The position numbers were made by a program, and so were the translations under genes. The notes under the pieces are model-generated. The model saw nothing but the letters and a program-made list of their open reading frames with translations. It had not been told where the DNA came from and made no database searches. DNA of 64,000 nucleotides from Larkinella humicola (GTDB lineage Bacteria; Bacteroidota; Bacteroidia; Cytophagales; Spirosomataceae): the NCBI RefSeq assembly GCF_008727875.1, contig NZ_VTWS01000002.1:868001-932000 (forward strand). Direction: 5' to 3'. Of the stretch, positions 1-8,736 are shown piece after piece. Within the stretch, counting starts at the first letter, position 1; each line of letters starts with the position of its first letter.

Positions 1-1134
1 ATTTTTCGTACTTTTCAGTTCTTCAGCCGTCGGCTTCGAACTCCGGATCGCTTTCAGTTCCGTCATAAATTCCGCTACGGCGCTGTCGGTCACCGCATTC
101 CGCACGTTGGCGTTGGCCCGGAAGCGGCCCACCAGCCGGTCGCTCGTCAGCGAGGAATACGCGCCGTAGGTATACCCGTGTTTTTCGCGCAGGTTGTTAT
201 ACAAACGGGCGTTGCCACCGCCACCGCCCAGGATGTCGTTGGTCAGGCTGGCCTGAATCGACTCGGGCGTATACGGTTTCAACAGAACCGGATGCGTGAT
301 GTAGACCACCGACTGCACCGAACTCGGCCGGTCGATGAGCGCAATGGTCGTTTTGGCGGGCGGTTTTGGCGTTTCATAGCTCGGTTTCGGAACCTCGCCC
401 GGCTGCCATTTGCCAAAGTACTTCTCCACCATCGGACGTGCTTCTTCCGGCGTAATGTCGCCCACCACGGCCAGATAACCGATGTTGGGCCGGTAATAGG
501 TTTCGTAGAATTTGCGGCAATCTTCAAGTGTAATCCGGTCAACGGTTTCTTCCGAATCCGGCTCACCGTACGGGTGGTCTTTGCCGTAAACCAGCATGCT
601 GCTCACCCGCGTGGCAATGGCCGCCGGATTGTCTTTCTGCGACGCCAGCCCGGATTTGGTCTGTTTTTTCAGCTTGTCCAGTTCTTCCTGCGTAAACTTC
701 GGATTCAGCACCACATCCGACATCACTTCCAGCATTTTGGGCGTGTGCTTTTTCAGCGACATCGCATAAACGCCGGTTGGCGAGGTGTTCAGGCTGCCAC
801 CGATGAAATCAACCGCTTCGTCAATCTGGTCTTTTGTCCGGGTTTTCGTCCCGGTTTTGATCAACTGGCTCGCAATGCTGACGTACCCCGCCTTGTCGCC
901 TTCGCGGATGGGCAGGTAGTCGAACAGCAGACTGAAACCGACGCGCGGCAGTTTATTATTTTGTACCACGAACACTTTCAGGCCGTTAGCGAGCGTAAAC
1001 GACACAGGTTTGCCCACTTTAATGACCGGTGCCGGAGCATCGGCGGGCAGTTTTGACCGGTCAAGCGTTTGCGCCTGCACCGACAGACCAAGAGCCATCA
1101 AGCCCGCAGCCAGGATATAGTTTGCTTTCATCAT
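1..1134 (-). CDS. M16 family peptidase-like subunit, exported, C-terminus off the window
   Basis: 378 codons are visible and the frame runs off the left edge, so the C-terminus is missing. The N-terminus is a signal peptide ending near VQAQ. What follows has the M16 (insulinase/PreP-like) layout, including a second-half motif around YYRPNIGYLAVVGDI. At the place where the zinc motif HxxEH should stand, the protein reads SIASQLIKTGT, so the catalytic ligands are absent. In two-subunit M16B enzymes one partner lacks zinc and helps bind substrate, and that role is inferred here. The gene directly upstream on the same strand (38 bp gap) encodes the catalytic type. Two adjacent ATGs are possible starts (1134 or 1131). 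Confidence 0.85.
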   Translation of the reverse strand, partial: MMKANYILAAGLMALGLSVQAQTLDRSKLPADAPAPVIKVGKPVSFTLANGLKVFVVQNNKLPRVGFSLLFDYLPIREGDKAGYVSIASQLIKTGTKTRTKDQIDEAVDFIGGSLNTSPTGVYAMSLKKHTPKMLEVMSDVVLNPKFTQEELDKLKKQTKSGLASQKDNPAAIATRVSSMLVYGKDHPYGEPDSEETVDRITLEDCRKFYETYYRPNIGYLAVVGDITPEEARPMVEKYFGKWQPGEVPKPSYETPKPPAKTTIALIDRPSSVQSVVYITHPVLLKPYTPESIQASLTNDILGGGGGNARLYNNLREKHGYTYGAYSSLTSDRLVGRFRANANVRNAVTDSAVAEFMTELKAIRSSKPTAEELKSTKN

Positions 1135-1146
1135 TCCTTTTTCAGA

Positions 1147-1181
1147 ATTCAATATTCGTTATTCACTATTCATTATTCCCC
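1147..1181. repeat. single-arm array of imperfect 7-bp repeats
   Basis: Five successive heptads with the pattern TATTCnn fill the 38-bp gap between the two M16 genes and run into the last codons of the second one. No complementary arm is present, unlike the other heptad arrays in this window. Confidence 0.55.
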
Positions 1182-2606
1182 TTTACTTTCCTTCTTCGGC
1201 TCCATCGCCTTAGGCAGATAATACAACACCACGCGGTTTTCTTTCGTGAGGTATTTGTTGGCCACCCGGCGCAGGTCTTCCTTCGTCACCTTATTATACC
1301 GCTCCAGTTCCGTGTTAATCAGGTTAGCATCACCCAGATACATTTTGTAGTTGGCCAGACTTTCGGCAATACCGGCGACACCCGCGTTCTGGTTCACGAA
1401 ATTGGTTTCAATCTGGTTTTTCACCTTCTGAAATTCGGCATCGGTAACCAGGGTTTTCTTCAATTTCTCAATTTCGGCGTTCATACCGGCTTCCAGGTCT
1501 TCGGCTTTGACGCCCATGTTGGCAATGCCGATGGAGATAAACAAACCGGGGTCTTCAGTGGAGAGGGGAAATACACCGGTCTGAACCGCTTTCTGCTGTT
1601 TATCAACCAGTTCCTTGTTCATCCGGGAGCTTTCACCGGCGGCAAGCAGGGTTTGCAACACGTCCAGCGCGTAATAATCCGGATCACCCTGGGCGGGCAT
1701 GTGATAGGCCTGGAAAACGCCCGGCAGCGAAACGTTGTCGTACACGATGTCACGTACTTCGGTTTTCTGAACCGGCTCTTTTACGGTCGGACGATACGGC
1801 GTTTTCGTTCCTTTCGGAATTTCGGCAAAATATTTCTCAATCAGTTTTTTTGTATCCTCGGGATTGATGTCACCGGCGATGGACAGAATGGCATTGCCCG
1901 GGATGTAAAACTCCTTGTAGAAATCCCGGAATTCATCAATTTTGGCCGCATTCAGGTCTTCCATCGAGCCAATGGGCGCCCATTTATACGGGTGTACTTT
2001 GAACGCATGGCTCAAAACCTGCGGAAAAAACGTGCCATACGGCTGGTTTTCATACCGCTGCCGCCGTTCTTCCTTCACCACTTCGCGCTGGGTTTCAACG
2101 CCTTTTTCATCGACTTTAGCGTGCAAAAGCCGCTCCGATTCCATGTATAGGCCCAGTTCCAGTTTGTTAGAAGGCAGGATTTCGTAATAGAACGTCCGGT
2201 CGGTAGAGGTGTTGGCGTTTAACTGTCCTCCGGCCCCCTTTACGATCTTCATGTATTCCCCGCGCTTGATGTTATCGGAACCTTCAAACATCAGGTGTTC
2301 GAAAAAGTGCGCAAACCCTGAACGCCCCGGCTGCTCGTTTTTCGAGCCGACGTGATACATCATGGTCACCGCTACCAAGGGCGTTGTATTGTCCTGATGC
2401 AGAATGACATGCAAACCGTTCGGCAAATCGTATTCAGTAAATTTGATGCGTGCCGCCGACTCGGTCGATGGGCTTTTCGGAGCGGTCGAAACCGTGGCGG
2501 CTGGCTTGGGAGCAGGCCGGTTTGGGGTCGATTTCTTAGGCGTTTGCGCCACCGCCGACCAGAGCAGGCACTGGCTTAACGCAACGTAAAGCACGGTTTT
2601 TTTCAT
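1173..2606 (-). CDS. M16 family zinc metallopeptidase, exported catalytic subunit
   Basis: A 477-residue exported peptidase with a signal peptide (about residues 1-20) followed by a Pro/Thr/Ala-rich linker to about residue 50. It carries the inverted zinc motif HFFEH at residues 100-104, with Glu near 180 (VVKEER) as the likely third ligand. The second half has the M16 C-terminal domain signature around IPGNAILSIAGDI. Family members degrade peptides in the periplasm. It is transcribed first, with the zinc-less M16 protein 38 bp downstream, so the two probably form a heterodimer. A -7 type box lies about 55 bp upstream of the start. Confidence 0.9.
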   Translation of the reverse strand: MKKTVLYVALSQCLLWSAVAQTPKKSTPNRPAPKPAATVSTAPKSPSTESAARIKFTEYDLPNGLHVILHQDNTTPLVAVTMMYHVGSKNEQPGRSGFAHFFEHLMFEGSDNIKRGEYMKIVKGAGGQLNANTSTDRTFYYEILPSNKLELGLYMESERLLHAKVDEKGVETQREVVKEERRQRYENQPYGTFFPQVLSHAFKVHPYKWAPIGSMEDLNAAKIDEFRDFYKEFYIPGNAILSIAGDINPEDTKKLIEKYFAEIPKGTKTPYRPTVKEPVQKTEVRDIVYDNVSLPGVFQAYHMPAQGDPDYYALDVLQTLLAAGESSRMNKELVDKQQKAVQTGVFPLSTEDPGLFISIGIANMGVKAEDLEAGMNAEIEKLKKTLVTDAEFQKVKNQIETNFVNQNAGVAGIAESLANYKMYLGDANLINTELERYNKVTKEDLRRVANKYLTKENRVVLYYLPKAMEPKKESKGE

Positions 2607-2660
2607 AGAGTAAGAACACTAAAATGTAGGTTATGACAACGCCGGCAACCCGGTCTTTCT

Positions 2661-2668
2661 CAAATATA
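2661..2668 (-). promoter_or_regulatory. probable Bacteroidota -7 box for the M16 operon
   Basis: The minus strand reads TATATTTG, an exact match to TAnnTTTG. Only a weak TTTC stands at the -33 position. It lies about 55 bp upstream of the M16 start codon. Confidence 0.5.
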
Positions 2669-2845
2669 CAATGTTTTTTTCGGAGGGAAACAGATCGGAA
2701 ATAACCGGTGTGTAAAGTTTGTCAAAAGGCTGAAAAGGAATGGTGAGCGGTTTTATTTTGTTACCTGAACGACTTACCTTACCCATTAGCAGACAACGAA
2801 TGGGACGTCAGGAAAGGCCTTCTGTTTTCTTTTTAAAATTGCTTT

Positions 2846-3184
2846 ATGATCATCGTTCGCGTACCGTTTTTGTGGGTCAGTGGCATGGCACTATTTCCGT
2901 TCGTATTGGTACGGACGAAACGCCCGGATGCGGTCTTGCTCCACCACGAACGCATACACCTTCGCCAGCAACTGGAACTGGGCCTACTCCCCTTCTACGT
3001 CTGGTATTTGCTGGAATACCTGATCCGGCGCTGGCAATACACCCATCATTATGATGCGTACCGTAACATCAGCTTTGAGCGAGAAGCCTTTGACAATGAG
3101 CACAATCTGACGTACTGGAAAACGCGGAAATGGTACGGTTTTCTGGCGTATCGTACCGACAAACCGCCGGGCGGTGCTGTTTAG
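2846..3184 (+). CDS. small membrane protein with HExxH motif (mini-metallopeptidase-like)
   Basis: A 112-residue protein. Residues 1-22 form a hydrophobic segment, then the motif HHERIH gives a zincin-type H34-E35-x-x-H38. A second hydrophobic stretch follows at about 46-62, with acidic candidates for a third ligand at E78, E80 and E85 (FEREAFDNE). I recognise it as a type of conserved short Bacteroidota protein without assigned function. The motif and membrane location are seen; peptidase activity is inference, since the domain is far shorter than known zincins. Its stop codon overlaps tail to tail with that of the antiporter gene. Confidence 0.75.
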   Translation: MIIVRVPFLWVSGMALFPFVLVRTKRPDAVLLHHERIHLRQQLELGLLPFYVWYLLEYLIRRWQYTHHYDAYRNISFEREAFDNEHNLTYWKTRKWYGFLAYRTDKPPGGAV

Positions 3185-4362
3185 TCTGCAGGGGTGTCAT
3201 GCCGGTAACTGATGACGCCCACCATCATCACCAACGCCGTCAACAGCACTACGGCCATCAGAATCCCGTCGCGGAAACCCACCAGTTTGAGGTTATCGGG
3301 AATGCTGAGGTACAGCAGCACCGTGATCAGCCCGCGCGGGGCGATGAAAACCACCGGATTGATGCTGCCCGGCAACGACAACCGCAACACACCCGCCCGA
3401 ACGGAGTAGAGAATCAAGAGGAGTAAAAAGCCAACAATCAGAGCATCAGGCTCGATCAGGGTGTAGAAATCGGAGGCATACCCGAACAACAGGAAGAAAA
3501 ATGTCCGGACAATGAAGGCTCCCTCCGCCGTCAGGTTTTTAAACTGATCCAGTTCTTTTTCGAACAGCTCATTTTTAAAGATTCGGTCGAGCCGACCCCG
3601 GATGAACAGTTCGGTGTTGTTCAGGAATAACCCAAAAACCAGAATCAGCAAAAGCGGGGAAAGCTGGTAAATCCGGCTGACGGCGTAGACGAGAAAAAGA
3701 ACCGAAATGATCGGCAGGAATTTGATCCGATGGCTGATTTTACTGATCAGATACAGCAGAAAAAAGCAGCAGATCAGGGAGATAATCACCATGATGAGGG
3801 TGTCTTTGGCAAACGACAGAATCGATAGAATGCCACCGGAAGCGTTGTATACCAGAAAATTAAAAATCATTACTCCTAAAATATCGGACAGCGATGATTC
3901 GTAAACGACAAATTCCCGACTCGTTGGGTTCAGGTTGTTGCTGCCCGGAACAGCCACGGCACTACTGATGACGGCAAACGGCGTGGCCGCTACTAGGCAC
4001 TTGAAAAACGATGCTTCCATCAGCACGTAAAACAGCGAGGCCATGAGCAGCGACGTGACCAGGATGGACGACAGCGACGCCCAGAACGCCCGGCGGATCA
4101 TTCCCAGTTTCTCCCCCGTCAACTCCAACTCCAGTGCGCCTTCCAATACGATCAAAATCAGCCCCAGCGTCCCCAAAGTCGGCAAAATGGTGTCGACATA
4201 CGGCAGTTGAAACGCAAAATAATTCGTCACCTGCCGCATCAACATGCCCGACGCCAGCAGCAAAATCACCGACGGCGTTTTGTATCGGCTGCTGAGCAGG
4301 TCGAACACGTACGAAAGGAGAACCGATAAACTGAAAATAATAATCAGGTACGAGGTATCCAT
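3181..4362 (-). CDS. CPA-type sodium/proton antiporter
   Basis: A 393-residue polytopic membrane protein with about 11-12 hydrophobic segments and essentially no soluble tail. The segment with SSAVAVPGSNNLNPTS and the one with LGTLGLILIVLEGALEL fit the Na+/H+ exchanger (CPA) fold. It would exchange monovalent cations for protons across the inner membrane; the ion is not readable from sequence. The gene stands alone on the minus strand. Its TAA stop shares the four bases TTAG with the stop of the convergent small gene. Confidence 0.85.
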   Translation of the reverse strand: MDTSYLIIIFSLSVLLSYVFDLLSSRYKTPSVILLLASGMLMRQVTNYFAFQLPYVDTILPTLGTLGLILIVLEGALELELTGEKLGMIRRAFWASLSSILVTSLLMASLFYVLMEASFFKCLVAATPFAVISSAVAVPGSNNLNPTSREFVVYESSLSDILGVMIFNFLVYNASGGILSILSFAKDTLIMVIISLICCFFLLYLISKISHRIKFLPIISVLFLVYAVSRIYQLSPLLLILVFGLFLNNTELFIRGRLDRIFKNELFEKELDQFKNLTAEGAFIVRTFFFLLFGYASDFYTLIEPDALIVGFLLLLILYSVRAGVLRLSLPGSINPVVFIAPRGLITVLLYLSIPDNLKLVGFRDGILMAVVLLTALVMMVGVISYRHDTPAD

Positions 4363-4441
4363 GCCGTCGAGTTTCAGTGCAAAGCTTGCAATATACGGTT
4401 TTCAGCCTTTCAGCGGATAGCCGGAGGAATTACCAGACAAC

Positions 4442-5920
4442 TCATAGCAAATCCGTTGCAATTTTAGCCGACAGCAAACAGAGCGGAATGCCGCCCCCCG
4501 GATGCACACTGCCGCCAACAAAATACAGATTCCGGAACTGGTGCGAGAAGTTAGCGTGGCGCAGAAAAGCCGCAAACCGGTTGTTGGAACTGTTGCCATA
4601 CAACGCGCCCTGCGAGCTTGAGGTGCGATTTTCGATCTGAATAGGATCTAAAAGGGCTTCGCAGGCAATCAGGGGCGCAATGTCGACACCGAGGTTCCGG
4701 CTCAGTTTCCGAATGACATTCTGCCGGGTTCTGGTAATCAAAGCCTCCCAATCCTGCCCCGTATTATTCGGTGCATTGATCAGAATAAACCAGTTTTCGC
4801 AACCTGGTGGCGCATCGTCCGGTTTGTGTTTGGAGGTGATGTTGAGGTAAACCGTCGGATCGTCCGACAGCGTTTTCTGATTGAAAATGTGGTCGAATTC
4901 GGCGCGGTAATCAGAACTGAAAAAGATGTTGTGCAGGCCCAGTTCCGGAAATTCCCGCCTGATGCCCCAGTAAAAAATCAATCCGGAGCTGGACTTCGGC
5001 TGGCGTAAAATCCGCTCCGGCTGCCGGGCGTTGGGCAACAACCGCCGGAACGTGCTGACGACGTCCATGTTCGAAACGACGACATCGTAAGGTTTCGGTT
5101 CGCTCCGTGCATTGTCTCCATTCCCGGTTCTGACGCCTACAATCCGTTTTCCTTCCGTCACCAATTCCGTCACCCGCGTGTTGAAATGAAACCTTACGCC
5201 CAGTTCTTCCGCCAGCCGCACCAAGCTGTTGGTGATGCCGATCATGCCTTCTTTCGGAAAAAAAGCCCCGATGTTGTATTCCAGGTGCGGAATGATGTTC
5301 ATCGTGGCGGGCGTCTGGTACGGATCGGAGCCGTTGTAGGTCGCGTAACGGTTGAAAAGCTGCACCAGTTTCGGATTCTGAAACCGCTGTTCGTTGGCCC
5401 GGTTCATGGTTTTGAACACCTCCAGCTTCGGCAAATTCAAATAGCCATACAGCGCGTCGCGGTTAAACCAGGTCGATAGCTTATGGAGCGAGCGGTGCAA
5501 AAACAGTTTTTCGGTGAGGTGGTACTTGGCGGCACTGTCGGCCAGATGCGCCAGCAGGTGATCGGCGGGTTCGCCCAGTTGGGTCGCCACTTCGCGGGCA
5601 AAACCGTCGCGATCGGCCCAGGCGGTCAGGTGCGTGTGGTCATCCCAGAAATACCGGCAGGTCTCATCCAGCCGACTGTACTTAAAATAGTCGTCAGGAT
5701 TTCGGCCCGCCAGCCGGAAAAGGTCTTCGACCAACTGCGGCATGGTGAAGAGCGACGGCCCGGCATCGAACCGAAAACCGTCGAGCGAAAAACCGGACAA
5801 TTTCCCGCCGGGATACGCATTGGCTTCGAACACATCGACACGGTAGCCTTTGACGGCCAGCCGAATAGCAGCGGCAATACCGGCAATACCGGCTCCAACG
5901 ATGGCAGCGGTTTTAGACAA
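4442..5920 (-). CDS. crtD: carotenoid desaturase, CrtI/CrtD family, probably CrtD
   Basis: A 492-residue FAD enzyme with an N-terminal dinucleotide-binding motif GAGIAG at residues 9-14 and the family stretches YPGGKLSGF and FDAGPSLFTMP. The C-terminal motif FVGGSVHPGGGIPLCLLSA is typical of phytoene-desaturase-type enzymes. The YFWDDHTHLTAWAD stretch resembles Bacteroidota 1-hydroxycarotenoid 3,4-desaturases (CrtD) more than phytoene desaturase (CrtI), so CrtD is my preferred reading. No other carotenoid gene adjoins it; a CrtA-like gene lies about 34 kb away. CrtI is the main alternative. Confidence 0.8.
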   Translation of the reverse strand: MSKTAAIVGAGIAGIAAAIRLAVKGYRVDVFEANAYPGGKLSGFSLDGFRFDAGPSLFTMPQLVEDLFRLAGRNPDDYFKYSRLDETCRYFWDDHTHLTAWADRDGFAREVATQLGEPADHLLAHLADSAAKYHLTEKLFLHRSLHKLSTWFNRDALYGYLNLPKLEVFKTMNRANEQRFQNPKLVQLFNRYATYNGSDPYQTPATMNIIPHLEYNIGAFFPKEGMIGITNSLVRLAEELGVRFHFNTRVTELVTEGKRIVGVRTGNGDNARSEPKPYDVVVSNMDVVSTFRRLLPNARQPERILRQPKSSSGLIFYWGIRREFPELGLHNIFFSSDYRAEFDHIFNQKTLSDDPTVYLNITSKHKPDDAPPGCENWFILINAPNNTGQDWEALITRTRQNVIRKLSRNLGVDIAPLIACEALLDPIQIENRTSSSQGALYGNSSNNRFAAFLRHANFSHQFRNLYFVGGSVHPGGGIPLCLLSAKIATDLL

Positions 5921-5977
5921 GGCGATGGGGTTTTGAGCGTTTCGAACCGGAGAACTATTCTCCCCTGTTTTAACGCT

Positions 5978-6856
5978 TTACAACCGTTTGTAATAGTTCA
6001 AGGTGACAGAAGCCTGGTTTCCTTTTTCGGGCAGGGTGTAGTAGCCGTTGCTGTTTTTATCGAAACAGATGGTTTCGCTCTGAATGCCGAGCGGATCGGT
6101 CGCCAGGGTTTTAAAGCTGTTTTTTTGCATCGCATCCGCCAGCGACTGCCCGCTTTTCCGACGCCAGTGGTACGCACCCAGGTAGGAGATCAACGCGATT
6201 TCGTTGCCATCCGCCGAAACGCTGCCGCCCGTAATCAGCGTCAGCGGAATTTCGCCGTAATAATCCGCCCTCATCTCAACGCTCGTACTTTGGGGGTATG
6301 GCAGGCGGTAGATGCGTACTTTTTCTTCGGCTTTACTCACAATCCAGAGATCGCGGGTTTGGGGGTCGAGCAGGATCGCTTCGGCATCGCGGGCACCGTC
6401 GGCATACCGAAAACTGATGCGCTCGACGCCATTGACGGATTCGTTGGCATTTTTCGGTTCCGGAAACCGGTAGATGTAATTGAGGTCGTTTTGTTTGAGA
6501 TTATCGCCGATGTCGGCCAGGTAGAGGTACGAAACGCCGTCTTGCGGCCCCGGTCCGATGGCCAGGTCTTCCCAATCCCGATTGGAGGCTCCCGGTATCG
6601 GGAACCGCTTTTCCAGCTTCCCATCGGTGGTTAACAAATTGATTTCGGCGGGATTGCCGCTGTCTTCCTGCACCCACAACCGCCCATCCATCGTGCGGCT
6701 GGCAACCATCCCGGATGCTTCGTCGACCAACCCCGGCTGAACGGCAAATTTCTCCGGACTGGTCGAAAACCGGTCGGAACTGGACGAGTTGGGCGAAATA
6801 ATCCCGCAGGAGCAAAGGGTCAAAAGCAGGCTAACGGCCAGATAACGAAGATACAT
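5978..6856 (-). CDS. lipoprotein with predicted beta-propeller-like fold
   Basis: A 292-residue protein with a lipoprotein signal (LLLTLCSCG; Cys17 probably lipidated). The body has repeated stretches such as LWVQEDSGNPAEI, LYLADIGDNLKQNDL and LWIVSKAEEKVRIYRLP, which look like propeller blades. Similar Bacteroidota proteins are annotated only as hypothetical or propeller-containing. No catalytic motif is visible. It lies 57 bp upstream of the carotenoid desaturase on the same strand and may be co-transcribed, but a functional link is not evident. Confidence 0.7.
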   Translation of the reverse strand: MYLRYLAVSLLLTLCSCGIISPNSSSSDRFSTSPEKFAVQPGLVDEASGMVASRTMDGRLWVQEDSGNPAEINLLTTDGKLEKRFPIPGASNRDWEDLAIGPGPQDGVSYLYLADIGDNLKQNDLNYIYRFPEPKNANESVNGVERISFRYADGARDAEAILLDPQTRDLWIVSKAEEKVRIYRLPYPQSTSVEMRADYYGEIPLTLITGGSVSADGNEIALISYLGAYHWRRKSGQSLADAMQKNSFKTLATDPLGIQSETICFDKNSNGYYTLPEKGNQASVTLNYYKRL

Positions 6857-6966
6857 GCGTTTCTACAAGGTTGTATGCCACAAATAACGCGAAATCGGAT
6901 GCATATAGTTGTAGAATCGTGAGAATTTTGAGTAAGCGTGTCGGCGGACTCAAGTCTGGAGCTTTG

Positions 6967-7629
6967 CTAATGAGCAACTTTGTAGCTAAAATTTTCGCGG
7001 TAGAGTTGGATGAAACTCATCGAGTAAATAATAGCGATGGAGCAGAGAATGGCAGCAATACCCGCATTTATTTGTAATGGGCCTTGCGCTCCAAAAATCA
7101 CGCCCGTGGAACGCATGTTCAGAAAGAAGCCAGCACTGTTTAATAAAATCCCCGCTCGATAACTCAATGAGTCCCAAATAATCTTTTTAGAAGTACCGGC
7201 CAGTTCTTTACTTTTATAGCAGCAATACTGAACAACAGCCATTTGGATAAACGCTGAGAGCAAGAGTATAAGGACAAGCACATCGTCGGCTAAAACAGGT
7301 ATAACAATATATACCAGAACCCCCACCAACAAGGTCGTCAAAACCGTCGGCCAGCGGAAATAACGCTTCAGAATTTCCAGATGCCGGCTTGAAATCTGTT
7401 TGCGGATATTCTTTTCATAATCCCGCTGAATGGCATTCAAACCGGGTCCGGCTCCCAGTTCCGCCCAGGCATTCGCGCTGGCATGTTCAAAATCCTGCCC
7501 CACTTCCATTCTCTGCTCCGTAAGCGTCGCATAGTGGTCCAGAAGCTCGTTTTCAACTTCTTCGTATTCGATGTGAGCCAGCGTGCGGAAGTCTTGACGA
7601 AGATGGGTGAGGTGGTGTGGCGTGAGCAT
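6967..7629 (-). CDS. integral membrane protein, second of a paralogous pair with PadR
   Basis: A 220-residue protein. The first 80 residues are soluble and contain a helix pattern (EEVENELLDHYATL...) shared with its neighbour (LIAELTDHYANGM). Four hydrophobic segments follow, between about residues 90 and 215. It starts 4 bp after the end of the paralogous gene and is the third gene of a padR operon. Such N-terminal domains accompany membrane proteins encoded next to PadR regulators in Bacteroidota. Function is unknown; a sensor or permease-accessory role is a guess from context. Confidence 0.75.
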   Translation of the reverse strand: MLTPHHLTHLRQDFRTLAHIEYEEVENELLDHYATLTEQRMEVGQDFEHASANAWAELGAGPGLNAIQRDYEKNIRKQISSRHLEILKRYFRWPTVLTTLLVGVLVYIVIPVLADDVLVLILLLSAFIQMAVVQYCCYKSKELAGTSKKIIWDSLSYRAGILLNSAGFFLNMRSTGVIFGAQGPLQINAGIAAILCSIAIIYSMSFIQLYRENFSYKVAH

Positions 7630-7633
7630 AAAT

Positions 7634-8299
7634 CTAAGATTGAACGCTTTTCAATCGTTTGCTTTTGTACTGCATTAATAGTTCAAGGGTACTGACTTCG
7701 TACAAAAAGAATACGATACAAATTAACGTAGTCACGGCCGGATGTAAGTTCAACAAGATTTTATCCGGCAGAAATAATCGCAGGTAAAAAAAGCTTAAAA
7801 ACAAAGCATTAGATCCCTGCAAGACCAGATTAGCCAGATCATTTCGACCAAATCCGGACTTGTGCCAGTACATCAATCGTTTGAAAGCAAAGAAATAAGT
7901 GACCAAGGCGACAGTGGCGAGGGCAAATCCCACATAATCCGATTTCAATGAAAGCGGAAACATCACATTTAAACCATACAGAACCAGAGAGGAAAGAACG
8001 CTGATACCCAGTCGTGGCATTTTAAAATAGCTGATCAGAATGGATCGGAGCAGCCGAATGTGAACTTTCGCCTGCATAGTATGATACTCTTCCTCCATCT
8101 TCAACAACCCCTTCCGCCCCCCGAATCCCTTATGAATGTCGATCAGGGCTAGTTCAAACGAAATGCCGTTGGCCAGTTGTTCGGCCATGCCGTTGGCGTA
8201 GTGATCGGTCAGTTCGGCAATCAGGTCTTCGTTGAGGAGCCAGTTTTCTTTCCGCAGGTGGCGATCGATCGCGGTGAGTTGGTCGGGTGTCAGTGCCAT
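7634..8299 (-). CDS. integral membrane protein, first of a paralogous pair with PadR
   Basis: A 221-residue protein with an N-terminal soluble domain (about 1-85) holding the ELTDHYANGM motif and four predicted membrane segments behind it. It is related in layout and motif to the downstream gene. Its start lies one base after the padR stop, so translation is probably coupled. I do not recognise an enzymatic or transport motif. Confidence 0.75.
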   Translation of the reverse strand: MALTPDQLTAIDRHLRKENWLLNEDLIAELTDHYANGMAEQLANGISFELALIDIHKGFGGRKGLLKMEEEYHTMQAKVHIRLLRSILISYFKMPRLGISVLSSLVLYGLNVMFPLSLKSDYVGFALATVALVTYFFAFKRLMYWHKSGFGRNDLANLVLQGSNALFLSFFYLRLFLPDKILLNLHPAVTTLICIVFFLYEVSTLELLMQYKSKRLKSVQS

Positions 8300-8300
8300 A

Positions 8301-8639
8301 TCAAATTGCCGGTTTTAAGGTCAAAAGCCGTTGCAGGTTCTCCAGCATGATGCCTAGTTCCGAAATGCGGCTGACGGCTTCGGTGTGGCCGTCTTTCGTC
8401 AAAGAATAGTATTTCCGCGCGCGCCCTTCCACCACCTGCGTTTCGGTGGTCAGCAGGCCCTCGGCTTCGAGTTTGTGCAGAGCCGGGTAAAGAGCTCCCT
8501 CCGTAATCGCCATCTGCCCCGCCGTCAACGCTTTCACCTTCTGCGTGATTTCATAGCCGTACATGCGCTCCTGTTCTTCGAGTAGTTTCAGGATTATGAC
8601 GGATAAACTGCCTTTAAGTAACTGCTGATTGCTGTTCAT
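8301..8639 (-). CDS. PadR family transcriptional regulator
   Basis: A 112-residue winged-helix repressor. The start at 8639 (MNSNQQLLKGSLS) is chosen over a longer frame because PadR proteins begin just before this helix and because the promoter and operator lie directly upstream. Family motifs are LLEEQERMYGYEITQKV and EGALYPALHKLEAEGLL, followed by the wing RARKYYSLT. It heads an operon with two membrane proteins and is divergent from an ABC exporter, a common arrangement in which PadR responds to a toxic small molecule. The inducer is unknown. Confidence 0.9.
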   Translation of the reverse strand: MNSNQQLLKGSLSVIILKLLEEQERMYGYEITQKVKALTAGQMAITEGALYPALHKLEAEGLLTTETQVVEGRARKYYSLTKDGHTEAVSRISELGIMLENLQRLLTLKPAI

Positions 8640-8644
8640 ACCGG

Positions 8645-8677
8645 CAAGTATACAAAAAATGTCGGTATACCTACAAA
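8645..8677 (-). promoter_or_regulatory. padR promoter with overlapping inverted-repeat operator
   Basis: On the minus strand a TTTG (8674-8677) is followed 21 bases later by TATACTTG (8645-8652), a near match to the Bacteroidota -33/-7 pair. The hexamer GTATAC occurs at 8648-8653 and 8665-8670, forming an inverted repeat (AAGTATAC and GTATACCT) across the promoter. This suits autoregulation by PadR. The divergent ABC gene could be covered by the same site. Confidence 0.55.
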
Positions 8678-8722
8678 TCTTAGGCATCATTTTTCAAACT
8701 GGGTAATCCCGGTTTCAGCCGC

Positions 8723-8730
8723 TATCTTTG
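8723..8730 (+). promoter_or_regulatory. -7 box just upstream of the ABC exporter
   Basis: TATCTTTG is an exact TAnnTTTG match ending six bases before the ATG at 8737. No clear -33 TTG is found. If used, the mRNA would be leaderless or nearly so. Confidence 0.45.
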
Positions 8731-8736
8731 CAGGCA

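Noticed and set aside
1029-2150. Long plus-strand open frame across the M16 genes
   Set aside because: Antisense to a clear M16 peptidase; composition is typical of a shadow frame (His/Phe/Arg-rich) and there is no family match.
2740-3054. 104-codon plus-strand frame before the HExxH protein
   Set aside because: Overlaps the better-supported HExxH frame, no recognisable features.
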